A DNA stretch of 64,000 nt. It comes from Dimorphilus gyrociliatus (taxonomy: Eukaryota > Annelida > Polychaeta > Dinophilidae). The stretch lies in the NCBI GenBank assembly GCA_904063045.1, contig CAJFCJ010000005.1, positions 1,271,167-1,335,166 of the forward strand, given 5' to 3'. A program made the position numbers and the translations under genes. The stretch's first letter is position 1. Every line of letters starts with the position of its first letter. The notes beneath the pieces were generated by a model. The model was not told the DNA's origin. It saw only the letters and a program-made list of their open reading frames with translations, and did not search any database. Below, one piece after another: positions 23,945 through 35,465 of the stretch.

Positions 23945-26062
23945 CTAATAGATGGAGGGACAGTTTTCCCATTCTCTATTCCAATAATCTCTTTTAAACA
24001 GCCAGCCATCTCTTCCAGTTGTTGGATGCTTCCCCTGAATAAACCATCTGAAATATATAGTTGGAATTAAAAGCTTATCCCCAGAAAAATGTTGAAGAGT
24101 AATCGGAAAACAAAAATAAAATATCAGTGATATGTTCAAGACTGAAAAACGCAATTAGAGAGAATAATTGCTGTAATAGGTGACGCAAATAATAGAGTAA
24201 CAAATACTCATTTTGGGAACTAATCTCGCTAACAAGTTATATGAATAAACACCCTAAATCTGACAATAGTCACCTGGGTTTTGTATCACTGAAAATACAA
24301 AAAAAAGATAATGTTAAAACATAAAAGAATATTTGTAATACTTTTGATCATAATCTGTTTTATCTTCCTCTCTTCGACTTCTTGCATCTCTTTGTTTTTG
24401 CTCTATTCTGTGCTTTTCTTTCGATGCTTCATCTGTATATCATCACCATTGAAAAACGTATTTATTTAAGCAACTGTTTTCTACTTATTCGGCCTTCTTC
24501 CAATTCACGAACATCTGGTCGAAACCGTGAGTCGGTTGGAGCAATTATCTTTTTCATGTCTTCAGTTAATTCATTCATTGACATGGCAAAGTTCGAAAAA
24601 TTGTAATACTGTTGATTACATTATTTAACTTTATGTAACCTTTATTTTGAGTACCAACCTGTTCATATTCTGGACTCCGAGCATTAGCTTTCCATAATAA
24701 TCTTTTATCATGAATATCTTTAGTAACTTCTTCAAATTTCATTTTCATCTGAAAAATGTATTTTATTTGGCACCAAAAAAAAGTACATGCATAAGATCAC
24801 AACATCTGTAGTGCGAGGAATTCTTCTATAGACAAGTACGTTACTCACATCCCCTTTACTAGCTTCACAATCAGATTCCTCGGAAGTCGAACGCAGGAAA
24901 GTTTGATTGCTCAGGGAACACATTCGTTTCAAGCCAGTGACAGTTTCATTTAAACGCTTCAACGTCTTCTCATATGTTCGCCATGCCTTGTAGCGCCCCA
25001 AATCAATAAAGCTATATTGATGTAAAACCTATCGACTAGTAGAACTACTTACATTTGAATCAAAGCTGTACAAGCAGTCAATCCACTGACCACAAAATGA
25101 TCGCTTTTTTTGTTGTTTTTCATCATAAAGGTGACCGTCAACAATATGATAAAGATGAGAACTCCAAAAAGAGTCTTTATAAGATTTATGGAATTCTAGC
25201 TCTGATGACCAACCGGTCTCAACACAGTTAATTTTCATTTTTCCATAGTGTTCAATCCACAATTTTCCGATAAATATATTGTGTACACGACAAGCAATAT
25301 TAGACCATACATAGGTTTCGTTCCATTTCTTCAAATGTAATGTTACGAAACCTTCAGGCCGAATGTCCACATTTTTTCCGGTATATTTAACTGCAGGAGA
25401 TATTGAACCAGAAAAGGTATAAGAAGAAGACTCTGCATGAAAAGCTGATATGGGGGGATGATGTGAGACTTGTTCGGCCACCAAGCTAAATCCAAGATCC
25501 TCCCTCACTAACTCATACGTTTCTCCTAATAAAGGGTTGAACGGTTTCCCTAAACGTTCATGATTAGATGACAAAGCAGAAACAGCAAAAGCAGTTACAA
25601 ACTGAAAATCACGTGAATATATCTTTAAACAATTAAAAGAGAACTGAAAAGAAAAACTACCTCCATTCGGTGGATGGGGTCAGTTGAATCTGAGGCATTG
25701 TCAATTAGGTATGAAGACTCTAGATACTCCGATAACCTCTGCAAAAAACTTAACGGCTCATTAAACGTAACTGGCATTGTGATTTTCGACAAATCTTTCC
25801 CAATACATTGCCGAAGTAAACTAAAAATACTGGTATTATTTCTGGAGAACATGGGAACAGGCAGTCTTTTTCTGTTAAGAAGCAGCTTATTAATAAGTTT
25901 ACTAAATAATACTCTAAACCTCGTATTATTTTGTCCTCGTAATCCTGTGAATTGCGTGTTTCCCAGTGACTCCCTGCGAGATTTACGGTCAACATTTGAC
26001 GAACCAGACATACTGTCGCCTTCGTCAAGCTCTATATTAGAGTTTGTAGCCTCCGAAAACAT
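23945..26062 (-). CDS. OSBPL: Oxysterol-binding protein-related protein, ORP1/ORP2 type (no PH domain)
   Basis: Eight exons (26062-25661, 25601-25053, 25028-24849, 24748-24659, 24608-24485, 24432-24342, 24288-24274, 24047-23945) give 517 residues. The sterol/lipid-binding domain starts at RLPVPMFSRNN and includes FNEPLSFLQRL, GKPFNPLLGETYEL and the signature EQVSHHPP; the end ENCPSIY matches the DCPDIY end of ORP2. It lacks PH domain and ankyrins, like short ORP1S/ORP2. Such proteins carry sterols or phosphoinositides between membranes at contact sites. The N-terminus MFSEATN is at best a degenerate FFAT-like core. Exon 7 is only 15 bases. A 48-base in-frame segment (about 25917-25870, GTTTAG..AACAG) may be an optional intron, giving 501 residues. 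An acceptor-like CTATTTCAG ends 13 bases before the ATG. Confidence 0.93.
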
Positions 26063-26813
26063 TTGGAAGCGTCACTGAAATAGGAAATCGATTGATGGTA
26101 GCTACTTTTACAGCTGGTTGTTGCAGATCTGCAAGCTACCTTTTCTAGTGGCAATACCCTGCCATCTAGAAGTTAAAAGACAAATAACTCGGATGCATTG
26201 CGTGATACGTTATACTTCGATTATCCTATTCTCAGAAATATAAGCGAAAATCTGTTTGAATAAAATTTCTATTTCAGATTATTAATGGATCATCACTCTA
26301 AGAACTCTAAAAAGTTCTGAAATATCAATTATGAATTAAGTAAATGCTTTTAATACTAGCAGAATTAACTAAATGACTACTTGATTATTTTTTGCTTTGA
26401 AGTTTTTTTTATTTAAAAATTTAAAAATCAAAAATCACTGTAAGAATGCGTTTTTCAGGGATTTTGTTTGTGTCATGTAAAATGAAATGCTTACATTTAA
26501 AAACAGTTGTTTATATATCTATGTGATGAAAATTTGTAATTTCACTCTTCATATCTATTGCATGTTTCATCTATATAATCAAATAAAAATTTAGCGGATT
26601 TCTAAAATCCTTTTTAGAGGTTTTGTTGAATAAGGAACATTTTTAAGATCTAAACAAAACCATTTCCATCTTCCGATAGCGTCCAAGATACAACGCATGC
26701 GCTTTGAGAGCGGAAATGAGAATTCCGATCTCGATAAACATTTATCGATTTTATGATATCGCATTGTTCGTTTGTACTACGAATACATCGGCATTCCCTG
26801 CTCTGTTGTTAAA
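26063..26813. other. Divergent intergenic region, ORP / U2AF1
   Basis: About 750 bases with both promoters and no other gene recognised. Confidence 0.5.
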
Positions 26814-27819
26814 ATGGCGGAATACTTGGCTTCAATTTTCGGAACAGAAAAAGATAAGTAAGTACATTTCTGTAAAAAATAAAAATAAAATTATTTTTAT
26901 CTCCTTTGCAGAGTGAATTGCTCCTTTTATTTCAAAATAGGAGCTTGCAGACATGGGGATAGATGCTCGAGGTTACACAATAAACCAACTTTCAGTCAGG
27001 TATTGATCATTCAGAAACTCAATTTATTATAACTTTTTAGTAGTTTGATATACAATATTTAAAGCTGCTAATAATGATTATCATAATATATATTAAAAAT
27101 AATTTTTGCCAGACTATTCTGCTACCCAATTTCTATTTGAACCCTCAAAATTCGGCACAGACAGCTGATGGATCACATTGTAAACTATTTAAAATATAAA
27201 CAACCAATCATCCATGTATTTAGAATATTATTTTCACAGTGGTAATGATGAGTGATGTGGAAACGCAAGAACATTTTGATGATTTTTTTGAGGAAGTCTT
27301 TGTAGAGTTGGAAGAGAAGGTAAATCCTACACAAATATAAGTTATTTTTAACTTGAGTATTAATAATTTGGCAGTACGGTGAAATCGAAGAAATGAATGT
27401 TTGCGATAATCTAGGAGATCATTTAGTTGGTAATGTCTATGTCAAATTCAAATACGAAGAGGATGCCGAGAAAGCTGTTCAGGCCTTGAACAATAGATGG
27501 TTCAATGGAAGACCTATTCACGCAGAATTATCTCCTGTCACAGATTTTAGGGAAGCTTGCTGTCGGCAATACGAAATGGGGTAAGTAATTCATTTGTTAT
27601 CTATACGTAATTATTTTATGAATACCAATTTTTAGGGAATGCACAAGAAGTGGATTTTGTAACTTTATGCACCTAAAACCTATATCCAGGGATCTTAGAA
27701 GAAAACTGTTTTCTAGAAATAGATATCGTAAAAAATCCAGATCCCGTGAAAGAGAAAAAGATAGAGACAGTAGAAGAAGAAGACGCAGTCGTAGTCGAGA
27801 AAGACACGGACGCTATTGA
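26814..27819 (+). CDS. U2AF1: Splicing factor U2AF small subunit (U2AF35)
   Basis: Six exons (26814-26857, 26912-26999, 27113-27179, 27240-27319, 27375-27580, 27636-27819) give 222 residues. It starts [20 protein letters not shown], as in human U2AF1. The order is: CCCH zinc finger 1 ([20 protein letters not shown]), UHM/RRM domain ([19 protein letters not shown]), CCCH zinc finger 2 ([11 protein letters not shown]) and a short RS tail (RSRERE.., [15 protein letters not shown]). It recognises the AG of 3' splice sites with U2AF2. The glycine run of the vertebrate tail is missing. Serine 34 and the QYEMG of zinc finger 2, sites of human cancer mutations, are conserved. Confidence 0.98.
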
Positions 27820-28248
27820 GATTTTTTATTAGCAGTGTTTTTCGTGTTAGTATAAGTTTTATTTCTATTATGTGTTTCATTTACTATTACTAAATTGTTT
27901 AACATAAAGCAAAAGATTTTTTTGCTAAATACAGCAAAAGTCCAAATTTTGTACTTGTTACATTTCATATAAATGTGTGGAGCATAAAAATTGTATTTTA
28001 TTATTATAAGATAAATATGCTTCATATGAAAATTTTCACAATTATCTGTAGTTAAAACAGATTAATTTAACTGATTTTTCAGCTCAATAGATTGATATGT
28101 CAAGAAACGACTAAATACACGAAAGAATCTGCTGCAAACATATATCAATCTAAAAGACAACATTCAAAATTTCTCCTCATAAATAGAAATGGTAGTAAAA
28201 TGTAATTCCTTGTTTTTTTGAGGAATTGTAATAAAATAAAATTATATA
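27820..28248. other. Convergent intergenic region
   Basis: No gene seen between the U2AF1 and VWA3 stops; AATAAAATAAA occurs near 28231 on the plus strand. Confidence 0.5.
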
Positions 28249-31200
28249 TCAAAGCTTTTCATAAAAGTTCAAATGATCATTGTAAAATGTTCTAGTTATC
28301 CAAAAGCAGGCATTTACATCAATATCGTTTCGTCTGATTGTACAAGAAAGATAAGTTCTTAATTTCTAACAAAGTATAAACTAACCGTTTTGTATTATAA
28401 AATTCAACTTGTAGCTGATTATTTTGGACAGCGATAATTCTTGCAGGCTTGTAAATATATTCCTGATCGTCATATGGAGCTAGAATATAGTCTCCTTTTC
28501 TAAGTGACTTACTTCTGTATCTTGTAAATGAGCTGAACATAAAATGAGAGTGTTGTTCAGTTGTGAATCCATCTTCTAATTCAACAATGTATTGTCTACC
28601 ATTTTTTATTCGCTCTTTTACCTTTCCTAAAAAAATACTAATCTCTACTTAATAGTATAAATAAGCTCATTGCTTACCAAGCTTGTAAAACCCTGTTCTG
28701 TCATCTCGAGCTATTACAATTTCTCCTACTAATCGCTTTTCACATTTTACAATATGGCCAACGACATCGTTCAATTTTTCCTCGCTTATTCTAAGAAAAA
28801 TACATATAGTGTTTATCCTCTAAAGAATTTTCTTCTTGCCTGTAAACTTGATATCTTTCCATTATGGCTTCTTCACCATCATAAAATCGAACTGCAATTT
28901 TATCTTCAGAGGGAATATCTATGACTGCTCCCGGTGCGAAACTGCTCTCATGTTCTGGATGAGATGCTATGACTGAATCTTTCACCTGAAAGTTTTTGAA
29001 CTGTAAATCTTACTTTCAGGGTTGTTCAGCACAAATAGATATTTTGTTATAACAAAGGAAATGTGCAACACTAAAAATATCATAAATCTCCTACTTGCAA
29101 TTGAACATCTTCGTCTTGCTCCTCACTTATGATATCAGATCTAGTAATTTTCTCTATATCATTAGTGAAATCTCGCACATAATATTCGTTATCGTTCAAT
29201 TTACCCTGAACAAAGCCTGTTTGTAGGAGATAGTGTTAGGACCAAAGGAGATTGTTTTTCTATCTTACCTATATAATACCATCCGTCATCGGGCCATCTT
29301 GCTACAACCGTTTGGTTTTTTTGTAAAGGAAACGGTTCTTCGCCGGGTTTTATTTGATGTTTTTGAGTAGCTGTCTATAATTTGAATGGCATAATAAATG
29401 AAGTCACAATTTTTATTCTCACCATTGTGTTCCCAATTATATTCAGTAGGTGTTCGTGGCTCTCAACCATGGCATTTTGCTCATTCTGGGTAGTCATTAT
29501 CATTCGTAGCTCTTTCTCTAAATTCTATGTAAACAAATGACATTAGGTTTACAGTGCTGCCAAAAGCTTAAATGCTTTAAAACCTTCTGTTTCTTAGCTT
29601 GACGATGGAACTTTAGCCTCAGTTCAGATCTCCAATTTTTTTTGTTCGCGATATCTTTACCTAAAGTTATGTTAACTTTGTCTTCTTCCTGACAAGTGAT
29701 TGATCCCTCTTCTTCTTCACTATCAGAATCGCTTATGAGCAACGTTGTTAAAAAAACAAAATAGTCAAGTAGCCTAAATTTCTAAAGAATTTACACCTAA
29801 TAAATACCTAGAAAACACTTCATTCTGTGCAGGCTTTTTCTTTAACTCTATAGAGTAAAGTAAGGTTTCCAGAAAATTATATCTTATGTCGCTGATTTTA
29901 ATAGCGTAACTTCTTCTTATATGTATAACTTCACCATTGAATAGTCGTATGGTAAACATATTAGGTGTTCTAGCTCCTTTGTGAGTAACAACACCGGGAA
30001 CATAACAAATTTGAGCTGAATCGGAATTCAAGACTCGAGTCAATACACAATCGCCCTCCATTAATTGAGGATTGCTAACAGCCCCTCCAACTTCAATTAT
30101 AAATCTCTTTGGAACCTTTTCCTTCTCTTTGAAATCGTCAAATTTAACCATGCAGAAATGAGAGTTTAGTGTTTCAATCAGTTTTCCTTTTTATATAAAC
30201 TTATGTTAATTTGAGAATTTTCTGTTATACCTATCTATTACCTGGATAAAATAACCAATCAGTCTGACTCAGAGCCAGAACTCTTTTATTATACGCACTT
30301 CGAGGACGAGCATCTGCTTTAACTGATTTCTTGAATCTAATCTTTTTTTCCGACTGCAAAAATTCTTAAATTAAACCTATTTCACTCAATTTAACTTATA
30401 CCTTTTCTAAATCATCGTTAATTTTATCTCGTTCACTAGCTTCAAATGGAATTGAATTTATTTCAGCATTTTCGGATAAACTTTTTACATCACAAATTTG
30501 CTTTAAGTAAAGTTTTACTCGTTTGATCTCTTTTTCTAATAGTAAAATATCTTCTAGTTTACTTTCTGCAGACTCTTGAGTTTCTAGGTTCTCAAAGATT
30601 AAATCCCGACTTTCAGAGTATTTTATATTACCATTAGATATTCTGAAAAAAATGCAAGTGTAACAAAAGTTTAGCAATTTAATGCAACCAGAAAATAATT
30701 AACACAAACCTTTCTTTTATTTCTGGTGGGGAAAATTTCGAAAGAATATAGTTTAACCTCTTTTCCAACTTTTCCAGAAGATTCTTTAGATCATTTTCAT
30801 ATTTCTCTAAATCAATAGCTCCTGGATTGGCTAGCTTTTTATTACTTTTCTTCACATATTCATAGGGCATTATATCATCAAATACTTTAGAGTGTACACT
30901 TCTTCCTAAAATAGGAATATACTTCGCTTTGTAAGGAACCATTGTAGGGCCAAGTACACGCTTTAAATTCAATTTTTTTGCATTTAATCCATGAATTGAA
31001 AGCCATTTTCTTGATGACAAAGCAATGCACTTCCTAAAACAAACAAATTTTATTAATAGAGCCAGTGATATGTAAGTCATAACCTCTTGTTAGTTCTTCT
31101 TGAATCGGTAAATTTCCCTAAAAAAAAGAAAAATTATTTAAATATTCAATAATGATTACAGTCTTACGCCTCTTTTCAACAGAGATTCGACGAGATGAAT

Positions 31201-34200
31201 GAGAAATATCAAGACCTCTGAAGCCATTAATTGTTCGCAAAATACTACTTTTGGTATGAACTAAAAAAAATACTCAGATAATACAACATTCAAGCCCAAA
31301 AAAAAACATACCACCTGCAAAGTTAGTGGATTCACGTTTTTCTCCTACGACTGTAAAAAAGAAAATTACATTAAAGCAAAACAGGACACTTAATACAAAC
31401 GATCAATGAAAGTGGCCCCAATACAACTTTCATCTGCAAAACCCTTTCTAAACCGTGGAGAGGCAGACATTCTCTGACCAAGAGCGCTTTTTGGTCGGCC
31501 TGGAGAATTACAAGTAGGAGGTGCTGGATAGTGCATTGGTGCACTTTGTGGCCTAATATCTTTAACAATGTGATGATGTTCTTTTCCAGTCCATGACAAT
31601 TGAGAGCACTCATCACGTAATAGAGCAATTTGTTCTAAATTTCTATAGCCTGCTTCTAACTCTTGACGAAGTAATCGAATATCTTCACTCTGTGTTTAAA
31701 ATTCAATAATTATGAATACAATTCTGGGCAGAATTTAAATCTGTCATAAAATATACCTCCCAAGGTTGTGGACCATCTATGTCAATACCATTTTCTGAGT
31801 AGTAGTGAAATCTTCCACCAGTAGCTCTTGCTAAGTCATACAAAAATTGATTAGCTTCCTTGTCAGCACAATTAAAAGATATGCTGTGAACGGGAACTTT
31901 TGAACACAGCTGAATTTGAGCCAAGATTGATTTAGTAGGCTACAACAAAAAATGTTCAAAATATTATTGATTAAAAAAAATAGATCAATCTGATGAACAT
32001 AGTAAGTAACTCGTTCAATAGTAATTGCCTACATTTAATATGAAATTACTTTAGAAAAAAAATTCCGTTATGAAAAAATTTAAAAGCTAACTTGATCGGG
32101 TCTTCCATCAGACAAAAGATAAACGGCTTGAGAAGAGGGGTCATTGACTGCTGTCTTAATAGCAGCCAAGGTGTTCGTAGAGCCTCTGCATTCCAGACCC
32201 TAAGGATAAAATCCATGAAGCATTTATAAAATCAGAATTCTTATTTCACAGAAAAAATTAAGACAAACCTTTATCCACTCCCATGCATTTTGCAGATTCT
32301 TTTCATTGACATCAACCATTCTGTCTTTCCAAGGTGAACACTTGGAATCAAAGCCTACCAAATTAAATTTCTGCTTGTGTCGCAATTGCTCCTAAACAAA
32401 GTCAAATTAAGGACGTTTTAATAGAAAACTTATAATAAAAATATCTTCAAACTACTTGCATAAGAACAAATAATTTGTCTTTAACAAATTGAATATGTGG
32501 GGCCATTGACGCTGACGTATCAATTAGAAAATAAATTTGATCTTCTATCACTGTACCAAACAGTTCTCTACTCCCTTGTTGTAGCCAGTCAATTCTTTGC
32601 TGGATTGATTCCAATGCAGTTTTCATTCCACTCTCATAGTTTCTATGAACTTCTGGAGTCACTTGAACATGAACGATCTGCATTTAAAAAAAATGAATGA
32701 ATGATTTCTTTTAGCGTTACGAAAAAAGTCAACCTACTTGTCCGTCCTTCCATCTGACATGAGGAAACTTGTTACAATATTTAGCATTAATAAGTTTCTG
32801 ACGAGAAATCTGTTAAAGCAGTGCAAGTTATATCTTATCAAGTGCAAAAATTTAATCAACTTGAAAACAAGAACACTAATATATTTACCGCATCAGTTTG
32901 GAATTCAGTTTTCGGCGCTTCTTTAACATCAACAACACCATCTCGATGCTTAAAAGCAACTCCAGATAATACATCAAAAAAACTTAACTTTCTAGCCTTC
33001 AGACCGTAAACCTCAAGCCATTCACGAGAACTCATATATTGTTCATTTTTAGAATTTCCCATGCTAGTAGATTGAAAGTTCGTTTTATTTCTATTTTTAT
33101 TATCCCTATTTGATGATCTTTGCGTTAATGGAAAGTCCTCAATGAGTCCTTGAATTTGAGCTAGATTGTTTCTGGCTTCTTCCAGTTCTTCAAACAACTC
33201 CATAACATCTTCTCGAACACCGGCTTCTGGTGGAACGCCTCCATAAGTTTTCTTTCTTAGCATAACATTTGATTGCATTCCTTGGGAGTCACCTGCTTTT
33301 TCGTCATAAGCATCCATTTCCATTACAACACCGTAAGCGTGAAATCTTCAATGTGTGACAAATTTTTTTCGTAAATATTAACATATAGATGTTTTCGTAA
33401 AGATTTAAGCTTACCTTCCGCCTGTGAAACGAACCAACTCTCTAAGATATTTGATGATGATACGATCTGTACAGTTGTATGAGACAACATGAACAGGTAT
33501 TCGAACTCCAGTCAACTTTAAAAAACAAATAAAATTAGATTTTTTATTAGATTTGATCTATTTTTAACCTTTTCTTTTAGAAGATGCATTGAACTTTCAA
33601 CAGAGCTCCCTTCCGTAAATAAATAGACAGCTTCAGCCTAGAGAAAATTTTCTTAAACTAATATATTTAGATATTGAATAATTTCTTGTAAACATACATT
33701 TTGATCTGAGACTGCTCTTTGAACAGCCTCAGCCGTAGCTGTAGCAGAAATAGGAGACGATCTATCTAAACTCCAAATCCATTTAATGGCTCTTTGTACA
33801 CATTCAGAGGTGACTGGAAGACATTCTTTGCTAAAAACATCTATATCTTCAGCTACCCGAATAATATTAAATTTTGTTGCATGTACAATTTGCTCTCTAA
33901 TTACTCGTTCTATGGCTGAACGATACTGATCAAATTGCTGTGGGGTGGCATTTTTAATGTCTAATACGATGCATATTGATTTCTCAAGTATTACACCAAA
34001 TACTCTACGACTTTCACATGTCAACCATTCAAGACGGCGTTTATACAAATTGATGGCTTGGCATAATCTTGTTTCTATTGCATTCAATTTCTCTTTTCCA
34101 CATGAGATCTACATTTAGTATTGTATATTTAAATACCATTTAGTAATATTCTACACTCGTATTGATTTTAGCAACTTTTCTCATTTAAAAAACTTACATT

Positions 34201-34642
34201 AAATGTTCGACCATCGTTTCTAAAAAACCTCTGAAAGAGATTTGTACCATATCTTGAACATATGGGCTTGCGCATGGAAGCATCAAAATCTGTATAGTTT
34301 AAATTTTTGTCAGTTCTTAAAGTCTTTATACTCAGTTTACAAAGACTTATCGATTTGCTACACCTTTCTCATGCAATGGTTGTTCTAACACTCACCGTCG
34401 CTATGTCGAAAGCCAATCAAAGGTAAAAGGTGATGCATATCCAAACGATTTCTTTTTAGACCATAATTGGAGAGCCATTTTCTTGTAGATACTAACCCTT
34501 TAACATCCACCTCCCATTCCTTTGGAGGAACTCTATCAATACTTATCTCTGGATCAAATGATTCATGATCATCTGTAGTAAAGTTTGCTGACCCGACGGG
34601 TGTAAAATCGAATGAGGGCTCTATAGGTAGTAAATTATCCAT
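28249..34642 (-). CDS. VWA3B: VWA3-type von Willebrand A domain protein, long copy (gene A)
   Basis: Twenty-seven exons, hand-joined from ATG at 34642 to TGA at 28249, sum to 4656 bases (1551 residues). Short WLxxxGL motif units recur: RKWLSNYGL, REWLEVYGL, RKWLSIHGL. A first, degenerate A domain (IVLDIKNAT, no MIDAS) precedes an intact one near residue 535 with LIDTSASM, GSTNT and LLSDGRPD, a complete metal site. The C-terminal third holds Tudor-like/DUF4537 units (RWPDDGWYYIGFV.., IVIARDDRTGFYKL) as in VWA3B. VWA3A/B are intracellular; a link to cilia is often inferred but not shown here. Intron 24 uses a GC donor (ACAG|GCAAGA at 28839-28838). The first 12 exons lie in a 3.4-kb block duplicated in gene B. 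Confidence 0.85.
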
Positions 34643-34926
34643 TCTGTCTTTATTAAATATTCAAATTGTTTCCCACTTACTTTCAGAGTATGCATTTTTA
34701 TCGAAGATATTTATACTAAGCACATTATCCATGGACATCATTAAATTCAAATATGGATAGCTTTTATTTCAAAAATATTTCCTTAACATCAACAGTGTTT
34801 TATTGTTAATTTACCCTATAAAATATATATTCAACTAATGCAACAAATTTCAATTGGGTATTGTGTGGTTGCTAACGTAGCTAACCAATGAGCTGGTACT
34901 TTTTCCATTCATAATCATTTTCGTAT
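31501..34926. repeat. Direct repeat copy 1 (VWA3 gene A, 5' part)
   Basis: 3426 bases that recur at 36470-39895 with a constant offset of 4969, including introns and about 284 bases upstream of the start codon. The only difference I noticed is G/A at 34895 versus 39864. Identity stops abruptly at both ends. It covers exons 1 to 11 and most of exon 12. Confidence 0.95.
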
Positions 34927-35465
34927 TTTTTCTGATTATCGTCAATGAATAATTCTTTTTTTAAAAATAATTATTTATCGTAATTAACATTCTGACATAA
35001 TCGAATTTGCACTTCCATATTTTTGTGGATAACATTATATCGCTGTTCTCATGCTATTCAGTGCTCATATTTCTTTGTGAATAACAGCCAATGAATTTGT
35101 TATAAATATTTATAGAATGTAAGGTAAACTTTTAGCTTTTGCTGATAATATCGAGAAATTCAAGACAATAAGGAAGTATTTTGATTATTCTTGGTATATT
35201 TTATAAAAATGTTAAAGATTATACCTAAAACGAAATTTAGTAATATTGTAAGAAGTGAAATGTTTCATGTATTTGTTTTTAATAAATAATTAATTGATTT
35301 TTCTTTTACAAAGTTTTTAATTTAACAATTTATTATTGTTTGATTTGGTGAAAAGTCATATAATCTCAGAATAGCAAAGGACTGCTGTCTTATAGTTTTG
35401 TGTTTTATAAATATATAAAAGTTTAATTGATGAAAAGTCTTAATTATGATTTCTAGCATCTAGTG
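34643..35465. other. Spacer between the two VWA3 genes
   Basis: Holds the promoter of gene A (bases up to 34926 belong to the repeat) and the 3' flank of gene B. No other frame or RNA gene seen. Confidence 0.55.
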
